Source of the DNA: Thermoproteota archaeon
GTDB taxonomy: Archaea > Korarchaeota > Korarchaeia > Korarchaeales > Korarchaeaceae
Assembly: GCA_027491735.1 (NCBI GenBank)
Contig: JAOZGP010000026.1
Location: forward strand, 1-49,345
Length of the DNA: 49,345 nucleotides
Direction of reading: 5' to 3'
The notes beneath the pieces are model-generated. The model was given only the letters and a program-made list of their open reading frames with translations. It was not told the DNA's origin and made no database searches. The position numbers were made by a program, and so were the translations under genes. Shown in pieces: positions 15,482-22,555 of the stretch (positions are counted from its first letter, which is position 1; the number at the start of each line of letters is the position of its first letter).

Positions 15482-16537
15482 GTCAACAATCTCCGTCTTC
15501 ACTTTTCTCTTATTTCTCTTTCGGGATTCACTCAGGAGCCAGTATGAGAACGGATCTGCAACCACGAGGAGGTCAACCTTCTCGTCCTTCAAGGCTGTGA
15601 AAATACCGTCCACCATTCGCTCCAGAGTCTTCAAGGAAGATATTTCACTTAAAGAAAATCCGCACGACATACAGAACCATGAGGGCATCTCTGCAAATTT
15701 CTCCTTCATGAACTCCTCTAGTAGAGAGGCATGCTCACGTTTTAGGGAACAGGTTGGAAGAAAGGCTACTTTACGGCTTTTATGCTTGTGGCGCCTTTTT
15801 CTTAATCTCTTTATAAGCTTCTTCTCACATAGTTCCTCGAGAAGTGTTGAGACCTCAAGCCCCAAGTCCCTCATTGTGGCTTTACATAACTCACAGATAA
15901 CAAGAACCCTAGCTATCTCCCTATCACGTATGTGCTCCCTGAGCTTCACTAGATAATCTTTGTAGGTCTCCTCATAACCAGCTATCCTGAGAAACTGGCC
16001 GCAACAGGGCTCGTTTTCTCCAAGGCTGTATACCTTCTCTCCTAAAATAGTTTCTGCTATGAAGAAGGCTGAGGAAGCCATTTCAGGAGCCCTATTAGCC
16101 CAGCATCCGGAGAAAAATAGGATATTTGCTTCCTTATCTGGGGAGTAGTTAGGAGGAAGCCATTTTCCCTTGCGATGTTCTCGAGACCAAGGTTGCATTA
16201 TATCTAACAGAGAATTCCTCATCTTAGCTATCTCATATGGTGGGACATAGCCCAGTTTGATGAGTTCTGCCCTTATCCCAAGCATGAGTTTGGACACCTC
16301 GATATCCAGGGGGCAGCTTCTATCGCACAATGAGCAGAGGCCACATTCATACAAGTACTCTATGGCATCCACTGATATTCTCATGATCCCCATGTCTATG
16401 GCTCTGAAGACGCTTATCCTGGCTCTAGGTCCAAGAGTCTCATTTCCATCTATGAATCTGACGAGTGGGCAGGAGTCGTTACACGCTCCACATGATATGC
16501 ATTTAGAGAGGAGAGACGCGAGCTCTTTTGAGAACAT
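15446..16537 (-). CDS. FeS oxidoreductase subunit (GlpC/GlcF/HdrD-like)
   Basis: Electron-transfer partner of the FAD protein encoded just upstream. Two ferredoxin-type 4Fe-4S motifs occur near the N-terminus, CISCGACNDSCP and CGLCSLCDRSCP, then a cysteine-rich (CCG) domain: SGCWANR ... ENEPCCGQFL is the first copy, and a weaker second copy reads PTCSLKRE ... FCMSCGFS, with the CCG changed to CMSCG. Such domains bind a special cluster or pass electrons to quinone or other carriers. ATG 16537 follows GGTGATTGAG; the frame opens at 16555, inside the upstream gene. Forms an operon with the FAD gene (gap about 1 bp). Confidence 0.85.
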   Translation of the reverse strand: MFSKELASLLSKCISCGACNDSCPLVRFIDGNETLGPRARISVFRAIDMGIMRISVDAIEYLYECGLCSLCDRSCPLDIEVSKLMLGIRAELIKLGYVPPYEIAKMRNSLLDIMQPWSREHRKGKWLPPNYSPDKEANILFFSGCWANRAPEMASSAFFIAETILGEKVYSLGENEPCCGQFLRIAGYEETYKDYLVKLREHIRDREIARVLVICELCKATMRDLGLEVSTLLEELCEKKLIKRLRKRRHKHKSRKVAFLPTCSLKREHASLLEEFMKEKFAEMPSWFCMSCGFSLSEISSLKTLERMVDGIFTALKDEKVDLLVVADPFSYWLLSESRKRNKRKVKTEIVDLYSFLVERIKA

Positions 16538-16538
16538 C

Positions 16539-17873
16539 TCAATCACCCAGAACAACCTTACCAGGATTCATTATCCCACTCGGATCCAAGACCTTCTTGA
16601 TCTTCTTGTACAGGGCTTCATTGTCGAGCTCTTTAAATTTGAGACCAGCCATGTTGAACCCAACGCCTGTCCCGTAACCGAACGAAGCACCTAGCTCCTC
16701 TAAACTCTGTGCCAACATCTCCACAGCCTTGTGAGCTCTCTCTCTGCTTTTATTGTCTAGAGAATCATAGGAAAATCCTGTTAAAATCCAGTTCAATCCG
16801 GGATTTATGATTGTTACCGTGTTAAGTTTCATTCTTGCTCCCACATGATCTATCCTACTAACTGCTTCATGCAACAGATCAGAGTTCGTCGTGAAACTGA
16901 CGAAGTTCACAGTCTTTCCAGTAGTCTTCAGATTCTCCATGAGATATGTGTTTCCCTTCCAGTAGGGAAGGATTCTCGGATCTAACTCCAAGACATCGAC
17001 TTGAAGTATCTCCAACTCTTCAGAAAGTTCCTTTATGAACTCTACAAGGCTGTGAGGCTCATGAGGGATTATCGTGTAGGCCCTAGCCCCCAACCTCTCA
17101 TCTGGTAGGTGCACCTCGAAGATATCCCTGTAGTAGATTGTGTACCCGAGCATAAGCTCTCCTCTATAGGATAACCTGCTGTACAGATCTAGGGCATCTC
17201 CCACATGAGAGAAATCAACAGTTAGACCGAAGAGCCTAAGAGGCCTTCTCCTGAGCCTGACCTTAACTTTTGTGATCACACCCAGGGTCCCTTCAGTTCC
17301 TATAAAGAGTTTCTCCATTTTCCCCTCGCAGGGAATTGTTGCTCCCAGCTCCCAGATAGAACCATCAGCTGTCACGACCTCTAGACCCATGATACTCTCT
17401 CCCACAGTTCCATAGAACAAGGAAAGAGGAGACGCTGAGTTCTCGGCGACCATCCCCCCGAAGGTAGAGAGACACAAACCATCCGGATCTACGGGGAAGA
17501 AGAGATCCTCAGGCAACTCCTTCAATAACTCCCTCAGGCAGACTCCTGCTTCCACCGTGGCGGTCATATCGTCTGGATTTACTTCCAGGACAGAGTTCAT
17601 TCGTCTCATACTCATTATCGCTCCGGAGCTTGATATAGGCCCGCCTACAAGGGATGTCCCATTCCCACGCGGGACAATCGGAATTCCATTTTTTGAGCAC
17701 TCCACTAGGATATCTGCAACTTCCTCAGGATATGCCGGTCTTATCACAAAGTCAGGCTTGCTCCAGATATTGTACGCTGAAAAGGAGTAGGCAACTCTGT
17801 CTATTTCAGCACTAAGTATGTTGTCCTTGCCAACTATCTTCTCGAGGGATGAGAGGAAGCTTTCTTTGCTCAT
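16539..17873 (-). CDS. FAD-linked oxidase, glycolate/D-lactate dehydrogenase family
   Basis: FAD-binding PCMH domain: VPRGNGTSLVGGPISS (near residues 67-82), PDGLCLSTFGGMVAENSASP, and FIGTEGTLGVITKVKVRL. The C-terminal substrate domain ends with GIMNPGKVVLGD, the usual GlcD/Dld ending. Oxidises a 2-hydroxy acid and passes electrons to the FeS protein downstream; the exact substrate (glycolate, D-lactate or another) is not readable. 444 aa. ATG 17873 would have a leader of about 11 bases from the shared TATA element at 17905-17914. Confidence 0.88.
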   Translation of the reverse strand: MSKESFLSSLEKIVGKDNILSAEIDRVAYSFSAYNIWSKPDFVIRPAYPEEVADILVECSKNGIPIVPRGNGTSLVGGPISSSGAIMSMRRMNSVLEVNPDDMTATVEAGVCLRELLKELPEDLFFPVDPDGLCLSTFGGMVAENSASPLSLFYGTVGESIMGLEVVTADGSIWELGATIPCEGKMEKLFIGTEGTLGVITKVKVRLRRRPLRLFGLTVDFSHVGDALDLYSRLSYRGELMLGYTIYYRDIFEVHLPDERLGARAYTIIPHEPHSLVEFIKELSEELEILQVDVLELDPRILPYWKGNTYLMENLKTTGKTVNFVSFTTNSDLLHEAVSRIDHVGARMKLNTVTIINPGLNWILTGFSYDSLDNKSRERAHKAVEMLAQSLEELGASFGYGTGVGFNMAGLKFKELDNEALYKKIKKVLDPSGIMNPGKVVLGD

Positions 17874-17904
17874 GGTCCTATTCAGTCCGGCATTCTCCAG
17901 GAAA

Positions 17905-17914
17905 TGTTAAAAAG
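17905..17914. promoter_or_regulatory. Shared TATA element between FAD oxidase and gcvT
   Basis: TGTTAAAAAG read on plus is TATA-like for gcvT; the complement CTTTTTAACA is TATA-like for the FAD oxidase. It lies midway: start sites 26 bp away on either side would leave leaders of about 11 bases before ATG 17947 and ATG 17873. Confidence 0.45.
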
Positions 17915-17946
17915 ATCTTCCTTACCCGGAAGATGTCGGATGGCTC

Positions 17947-19044
17947 ATGCTAAGGACCCCTCTGTTCGATCTTCATTCAGAGTTGGGTGCTCATTTTACT
18001 GAGTTCGCCGGGTGGGAAATGCCTCTGAGATATAGAAGTTCTATAAAGGAGACCTTAGCTGTTCGGAATTGTTGTGGGTTATTCGATGTATCTCATATGG
18101 GCCGGTTGACGATAGGAGGTCCCGACTCCCTGAAGTTTCTCCAGCTAGTAGCGACAAACGACGTAGACATTGAGCCGGGAAGAAGTAGGTATACCTTAAT
18201 CCTAAATGAGGATGGTGGAATAAAGGACGATGATGTAGTCTTCAGGATTAAGGAGAGAGAGTTTCTCATGGTCATAAATGCTGGAAGCAGGGAGAAGATA
18301 ATTAATTGGCTGACAAAGGTCAAGGAGGATAGGCATTTCGATGTGGATCTCGAGGATGTAACCTTCAAAACAGTCATGATAGCTGTTCAAGGGCCTAGAT
18401 CCACTGAATTCCTATCTAGTTTATTGAATCTACCTAAGATTAGGAGATATAGGCATAAGGAGGTTAACTACAGGGATGATCGTGTTCTGGTGAGCAGAAC
18501 CGGCTATACTGGAGAGGACGGGTATGAGTTAATATTCCATAACGCCGATTATGCAGAAGAGGTCTTCAGGAAGCTGGCTAACTTAGGAGTAGAACCATCC
18601 GGTCTTGGCGCCAGGGACATACTCAGACTGGAAGCTGGAATGTGTCTCTACGGTCAAGACATGAATGAAAACACAACCCCCATTGAGGCTCAGCTGGAGT
18701 TCGTTGTGCGCTACGATAAGGATTTCATAGGAAAGGAGGCTCTTCTTCGAAAAAAAGAAGAACCTCCACTCTACTTAAGGGCTGGGATAAGAAGCAGAAC
18801 TAGGCGAAGCCCTCGATGTGGATCGAAGCTTTTTTACGAAGACGAGGAAGTGGGTTGGGTCACAAGCGGAACCTTCAGCCCAACGGTCGGAGTTGGAATA
18901 GGTATGGGATATCTAAAAAGAGGACTTTCCAAACCGGGAACTAAAATTAAAGCTCTGGTCTCAGATCGCCAAATAGAGGTGATCGTATCTGAGATGCCCT
19001 TCTACGACACCACTATCTATGGATACAGAAGAAGGGTACAGTGA
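17947..19044 (+). CDS. gcvT: Glycine cleavage system T protein (aminomethyltransferase)
   Basis: Takes the methylamine from the H protein onto a tetrahydropterin/folate, releasing ammonia. Signatures: FTEFAGWEMPLRY, NCCGLFDVSHMGR, FLQLVATNDV, SRYTLILNEDGGIKDD, VSRTGYTGEDGYEL, GARDILRLEAGMCLYGQDM and the C-terminal VTSGTFSPTVGVGIGMGY. 365 aa is normal. No other gcv gene is in the window, so it may act with a system encoded elsewhere, or in another folate-type reaction. A leader of about 11 bases follows the TATA element. Confidence 0.93.
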   Translation: MLRTPLFDLHSELGAHFTEFAGWEMPLRYRSSIKETLAVRNCCGLFDVSHMGRLTIGGPDSLKFLQLVATNDVDIEPGRSRYTLILNEDGGIKDDDVVFRIKEREFLMVINAGSREKIINWLTKVKEDRHFDVDLEDVTFKTVMIAVQGPRSTEFLSSLLNLPKIRRYRHKEVNYRDDRVLVSRTGYTGEDGYELIFHNADYAEEVFRKLANLGVEPSGLGARDILRLEAGMCLYGQDMNENTTPIEAQLEFVVRYDKDFIGKEALLRKKEEPPLYLRAGIRSRTRRSPRCGSKLFYEDEEVGWVTSGTFSPTVGVGIGMGYLKRGLSKPGTKIKALVSDRQIEVIVSEMPFYDTTIYGYRRRVQ

Positions 19045-19275
19045 GCTATCATTCCGGTCGGTTGCAACTCTGCGAAGCTGTAGATATCATCGCGGTCTTC
19101 TATCCTCAGCTCATCATCTGATCTTCAGGGATCGTTACTCAAATTCTCATTCCTCTTAACTATCCTCACTCTAGCTTAGGATCCCACAAATTGGGGACAC
19201 CACATCGTCAAAAGCAACTCAAATTAAATGTTTCGGGAAAGGTCGGTGGATGTCACACTTTTTGCAATCCGTGGA
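19045..19275. other. Gap between gcvT and rps17, no gene seen
   Basis: About 230 bp where two convergent operons meet. It holds scattered T-rich stretches, for example CACACTTTTTGC (19254-19265), that may end the minus-strand ribosomal operon. On the minus strand there are CTGA and ATGATGA motifs near 19098-19125, but not in a full C/D-box order. Confidence 0.4.
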
Positions 19276-19638
19276 TCAGTCTCCTTTTCTCACCTTTCCT
19301 AACACTACATGGCTTACAGTTTTGGCCATTCTCCTGGCTTCAGCTATTCTCACGAGATCTCCCTCTTGGACCTTTATACACGGCGGTAGATGAGCATGAA
19401 TCTTGGACCTTCTTCTCTCATATCTATCGTACTTCCTCGAGAAGTGCAGGTACTCTATCAGCACGGTCACGGTTCTTGTCATTTTAGCAGAAATGACTTT
19501 GCCCTCCAAGATTCCCCTTCTTCTGATCCTTATGGTTCCATGCCATGGACACTTCTCGTCGTCGCAGATCTCCTTGGGAGGTACGAGATCCTCAACAAAT
19601 TGCCGAGGTATCCTGCTGATCTCATAACTCGAGCTCAT
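19276..19638 (-). CDS. rps17: 30S ribosomal protein S17 (uS17)
   Basis: Early-assembling small-subunit protein. The OB-fold core shows LEGKVISAKMTRTVTV followed by KYDRYERRRSKIHAHLPPCI and GDLVRIAEARRMAKTVSHVV. An N-terminal extension of about 40 residues with CDDEKCPWHG is usual for the archaeal form. ATG 19638 overlaps the rnp1 stop (ATGA). It is the last gene of this half-operon; the expected next gene, rpl14, is instead at 35.0 kb on the other strand. Confidence 0.95.
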   Translation of the reverse strand: MSSSYEISRIPRQFVEDLVPPKEICDDEKCPWHGTIRIRRRGILEGKVISAKMTRTVTVLIEYLHFSRKYDRYERRRSKIHAHLPPCIKVQEGDLVRIAEARRMAKTVSHVVLGKVRKGD

Positions 19639-19898
19639 ACTCTCTTCACCCTCTCCTCAGGTCTTCCTACAATACTTGAACCACATACATATGCCCTCTT
19701 TCCACAAGGTAGAACAAATTTGAACACTCTATACCTCTTCTCGATCCTCCTAAGGGAGGAATTTGACCTCACTATTAAAAGGTTCCTGGTTTCATCCACT
19801 ACCTTTCCCCTAATACCTAGCTCGCAAATGTTTGGGGAGTAGACTACCTCGATCTTTAAACCTATCAGCTCATGGAAGATGAGATCTCTAGCGGACAT
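19635..19898 (-). CDS. rnp1: RNase P protein component 1 (Rpp29/Pop4 homologue)
   Basis: Protein subunit of archaeal RNase P, which trims tRNA 5' ends. 87 aa, with the Sm-like Pop4 core: HELIGLKIEVV, GIRGKVVDETRNLLIVRS, and a final GRPEERVKR. The place between rpl29 and rps17 is the conserved archaeal location, which supports the call. Overlaps rps17 by 4 bases. Confidence 0.93.
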   Translation of the reverse strand: MSARDLIFHELIGLKIEVVYSPNICELGIRGKVVDETRNLLIVRSNSSLRRIEKRYRVFKFVLPCGKRAYVCGSSIVGRPEERVKRV

Positions 19899-19912
19899 CC
19901 TACAGCGGAGGT

Positions 19913-20116
19913 CTATATCGCACCCCTTTCCCTCAGTACCGTGAGGATCCTGGCAATCTCTCTTCTTAACTCTCTTCTCACGTGAGTTTTCTCCCCTCCT
20001 CTAGCGCTGACGGTCCCACCTCGAGATCTTACTATAAAAAGCTCCTTTTTTAGTTCTCTTAGTCTTTCTAAGAGCTCCTCATTGCTCATATCTCTGATCT
20101 CAGCCATCTTCTTCAT
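19913..20116 (-). CDS. rpl29: 50S ribosomal protein L29 (uL29)
   Basis: Short two-helix protein at the peptide exit tunnel. IRDMSNEELLERLRELKKEL is the family hallmark, followed by the basic second helix with ARILTVLRERGA. Three close starts are possible: TTG 20122 (overlaps the rps3 stop), ATG 20116 and ATG 20107; 20116 is used here. 14 bp before rnp1. Confidence 0.93.
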   Translation of the reverse strand: MKKMAEIRDMSNEELLERLRELKKELFIVRSRGGTVSARGGEKTHVRRELRREIARILTVLRERGAI

Positions 20117-20118
20117 GG

Positions 20119-20832
20119 TCAACCATCATCCACCTCCTCTTGCTGCTTTTTCTCCTCATCCAAAATCTCTTCTTCACTCTTTTCCTGAATTTTCTCAAGG
20201 AACTCATGGATCTTATCTTCTTTTATCACTACCTGATCTGGTGTCTTGGCCTCTGGCTTCACTACCCTGACTCTCACACCCATCATTCCCTGAGGGAGAA
20301 GGATATGCTCCACAGCGTACTCAACATTTCTCATGAGGTCCTCTCCACATCGATATATGACTCCAGCCCTAAATCTTTCCTCTCTAGCCCTCTGACTTCC
20401 AAACTTCCCAGCAATTTTTATTTCGATTCCTCGTGCTCCTGCAGAGAGAGCTCTCCTCATCGCTATGAAGACCACTCTTCTGTGCCTCTCTCCCCTGGCG
20501 ATCCTGGCCGCTATGAAATGGGCGATCAGTCTGGCAGACAAGAAGGGCTCCTCAACTTTCTCGGCCCTTAAATATGGATTCTCAAAACCGAATTTCTGTT
20601 TTAACAACTCAGTTAATCTTTTGCTCAACCTGCCCGATTTTCCTATAGCGAGACCCGGCCTTTCAACGTATACAGTGATCATCTCCCTCAACGGGGTGAT
20701 GACAAGATCGGCATCGTGGAAACCTGCACGGCTGAGATATTTCTTAAGGAACTCCTTGAGAACAGCTCTCCTCCAGCCCTCATGTACTATCTTCTTGTAG
20801 GTGGGAACCTTTATCACTGCTGTCATGCTCAT
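20119..20832 (-). CDS. rps3: 30S ribosomal protein S3 (uS3)
   Basis: Head protein lining the mRNA entry channel. A KH domain (VERPGLAIGKSGRLSKRL, GxxG-like loop) is followed by the S3 C-terminal domain with ARGIEIKIAGKFGSQRAR. After residue 200 there is a Lys/Glu-rich acidic tail (EKIQEKSEEEILDEEKK), common in archaea. 237 aa. ATG 20832 overlaps the rpl22 stop by 4 bases. Confidence 0.95.
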   Translation of the reverse strand: MSMTAVIKVPTYKKIVHEGWRRAVLKEFLKKYLSRAGFHDADLVITPLREMITVYVERPGLAIGKSGRLSKRLTELLKQKFGFENPYLRAEKVEEPFLSARLIAHFIAARIARGERHRRVVFIAMRRALSAGARGIEIKIAGKFGSQRAREERFRAGVIYRCGEDLMRNVEYAVEHILLPQGMMGVRVRVVKPEAKTPDQVVIKEDKIHEFLEKIQEKSEEEILDEEKKQQEEVDDG

Positions 20833-21290
20833 GATCTCTCCTCCACGACAACCTCAACATGAACTAGCTGCTCAACCTTCGGTGTAGATCTCCCCATCGC
20901 CCTGTAAAAGACTCTCCTGAGTTTATAGCTCTGCTGAGCGGCTATATGCTTTATGTAGAGAAGATCCGGATCTAATCCCTTCTCGGAAGCATTGTACTCA
21001 GCATTGTTCAGTATCTTGAGTAAGAGCTTCGCCGCTTTCACGGGATATCTTCCTATCTTCCATCCTTTCAGCTGACTTCTATGCCCCACGCCCTTCTTAT
21101 ACCTTCTAAAGGGTACTGGTCGTCTCAGAGCGATTACGTCCTCCAAGAGATCTCTGGCTTCATCAAGTTTCATCCCTCTAATAGCTCTTACAAGCTCTAC
21201 CATCTCCTTAAATGAGACTCTCAGATCTCTGCCAGAGCTTCTAGCCTCATTGTCTCCTAGCTTTTTGTATGAGTATCCATATCGTGGCAA
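20829..21290 (-). CDS. rpl22: 50S ribosomal protein L22 (uL22)
   Basis: Exit-tunnel protein. Core segments KEMVELVRAIRGMKLDEA, GVGHRSQLKGWKIGRYPVKAA, ILNNAEYNASEKGLD and the C-terminal AMGRSTPKVEQLVHVEVVVEE match archaeal uL22. The start is TTG 21290, with GGACGGTGA 3-7 bases upstream. First gene of this minus-strand half-operon: there is no rps19 or rpl2 upstream, so the S10-type operon also begins abnormally here. Confidence 0.95.
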   Translation of the reverse strand: MPRYGYSYKKLGDNEARSSGRDLRVSFKEMVELVRAIRGMKLDEARDLLEDVIALRRPVPFRRYKKGVGHRSQLKGWKIGRYPVKAAKLLLKILNNAEYNASEKGLDPDLLYIKHIAAQQSYKLRRVFYRAMGRSTPKVEQLVHVEVVVEERS

Positions 21291-21307
21291 GCGTCACCGT
21301 CCTCCCT

Positions 21308-21329
21308 AGGACACCACACAGAGTGTCCT
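21308..21329. repeat. Palindrome on the rpl22 operon start site
   Basis: AGGACAC (21308-21314) and GTGTCCT (21323-21329), a perfect 7-bp dyad with an 8-base spacer, extending by three more pairs beyond one mismatch. Its centre (about 21318) coincides with the start site predicted from the TATA at 21340-21347. It could be an operator, or a hairpin in the leader; only its downstream arm would be within the RNA. Confidence 0.5.
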
Positions 21330-21339
21330 GGGGTGTGTC

Positions 21340-21347
21340 TATTTAAA
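21340..21347 (-). promoter_or_regulatory. TATA box of the rpl22 operon
   Basis: TTTAAATA on the minus strand, about 50 bp before the rpl22 start; predicts a leader of about 28 bases. Confidence 0.5.
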
Positions 21348-21443
21348 GATTTTTAGCATGTCCTTCTATCTTCAGTCAGGATAGAGAATCCTGTGAGCGA
21401 AATAAGTTTTTCAGATCTCCTGTTGAGATCGGGGGAGGCGTCT

Positions 21444-22457
21444 TTAACTCTTCCTGCTCTTTTTACAGATCTTATCTCTTTTCGACAGTATCAATAACAA
21501 TATCAGCGCTGGAGGTATCAGAGCCAGGATCCACACAGCTATCAGATTGGGCATGGGCTTGACCTCAGAGAAGTAAACCTCTATATCCTTCTTTTCTGCT
21601 AAATTGGATATATACTGCCACCTTCCTTCGCTCCATAGAATTTCCTTAGGAGTTGGCTGTCCTCCAGTTATCCTACAATTGGGAGGGAGCTCCACGTCCA
21701 CGATCCCGACAACATCTTTAGGGAGAGTAATCAGTATGGGAGCTAGGGACAAAGACTTCCCTCCTTCTCTACCGAGCACGAGCTTTTCCATCGAGGTCGT
21801 TCTCTCCTCCAGCGTGTAGGCTATGCTCACAAGCTTTAGCTCTTTAATGGTATCAGTCCTAAAGGTGAGGTTGTACAGGGATATGTAGGGATTGGAGGAC
21901 CTTACATCAGCGCTTATCACTAGGGCCGGCATACTGCTGTTACCCTTTTTAACCTTCGTCAGTCCGAACCTTATGTTGGTTATGACATAGCCCTCGTTGA
22001 GGAAGAACGTCATCAGGCTATGTACGGATATGGCGTTATATACACTCTTATTTAGAAGGTATTTCAGGGCATCTTCAGCTTTCTTAGGGGGCATGTTAGG
22101 TATTATAGTCATCCTGTACGTTCCAGTGAGGCCGAAGCTGCTCTTCTTCATGATCACCTCCCCATAATGGATGAATTCAGGAATCAGTGGAGCACCTAGA
22201 ACGCCCTGAACATAGGAAAGATCCTTGCTATGAACTATTCTGACTATCAATCCTTGAACACTCGCGCTGAGATTGTCGCTGAAGGAGATCTTTATTTTAG
22301 ACAACTTTACACTGGATGACAGGACACCTCCATCAACGGATGGTGGCTCCGTTGAGATCTTACTGGAAAAGATCTTCTCGCCACACACGGGGATGAGCAG
22401 GATGCTTATCAACATAAGCACCAGGAAACCAGCAGTTATGGTAAAATTATCTCTCAT
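21444..22457 (-). CDS. Exported, C-terminally anchored protein of unknown function
   Basis: N-terminal hydrophobic segment (FTITAGFLVLMLISILLIPV, residues about 5-25) reads as a signal peptide or anchor, followed by about 270 polar residues rich in beta-prone stretches, and a C-terminal membrane span (NLIAVWILALIPPALILLLI) with a short basic tail KRDKICKKSRKS inside the cell. The body should face outside. No family recognised; the layout resembles archaeal cell-envelope proteins. ATG 22457 (MRDNFTITAG) is preferred over 22469. Divergent from the polymerase gene; linkage in function is not implied. Confidence 0.7.
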   Translation of the reverse strand: MRDNFTITAGFLVLMLISILLIPVCGEKIFSSKISTEPPSVDGGVLSSSVKLSKIKISFSDNLSASVQGLIVRIVHSKDLSYVQGVLGAPLIPEFIHYGEVIMKKSSFGLTGTYRMTIIPNMPPKKAEDALKYLLNKSVYNAISVHSLMTFFLNEGYVITNIRFGLTKVKKGNSSMPALVISADVRSSNPYISLYNLTFRTDTIKELKLVSIAYTLEERTTSMEKLVLGREGGKSLSLAPILITLPKDVVGIVDVELPPNCRITGGQPTPKEILWSEGRWQYISNLAEKKDIEVYFSEVKPMPNLIAVWILALIPPALILLLILSKRDKICKKSRKS

Positions 22458-22555
22458 ACCTTCAATCACCTATCCATGAAAGTCGGGGAGAGAAGAACTC
22501 CTTCATCGTTAATAAGTTTATTTTGGGATTTGCCTCTGAAGTTATCAGAAGATTC

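Noticed and set aside
19098..19140. C/D-box sRNA-like motifs (CTGA, ATGATGA) on the minus strand
   Set aside because: The motifs do not occur in the C-D'-C'-D order with proper guide spacing.
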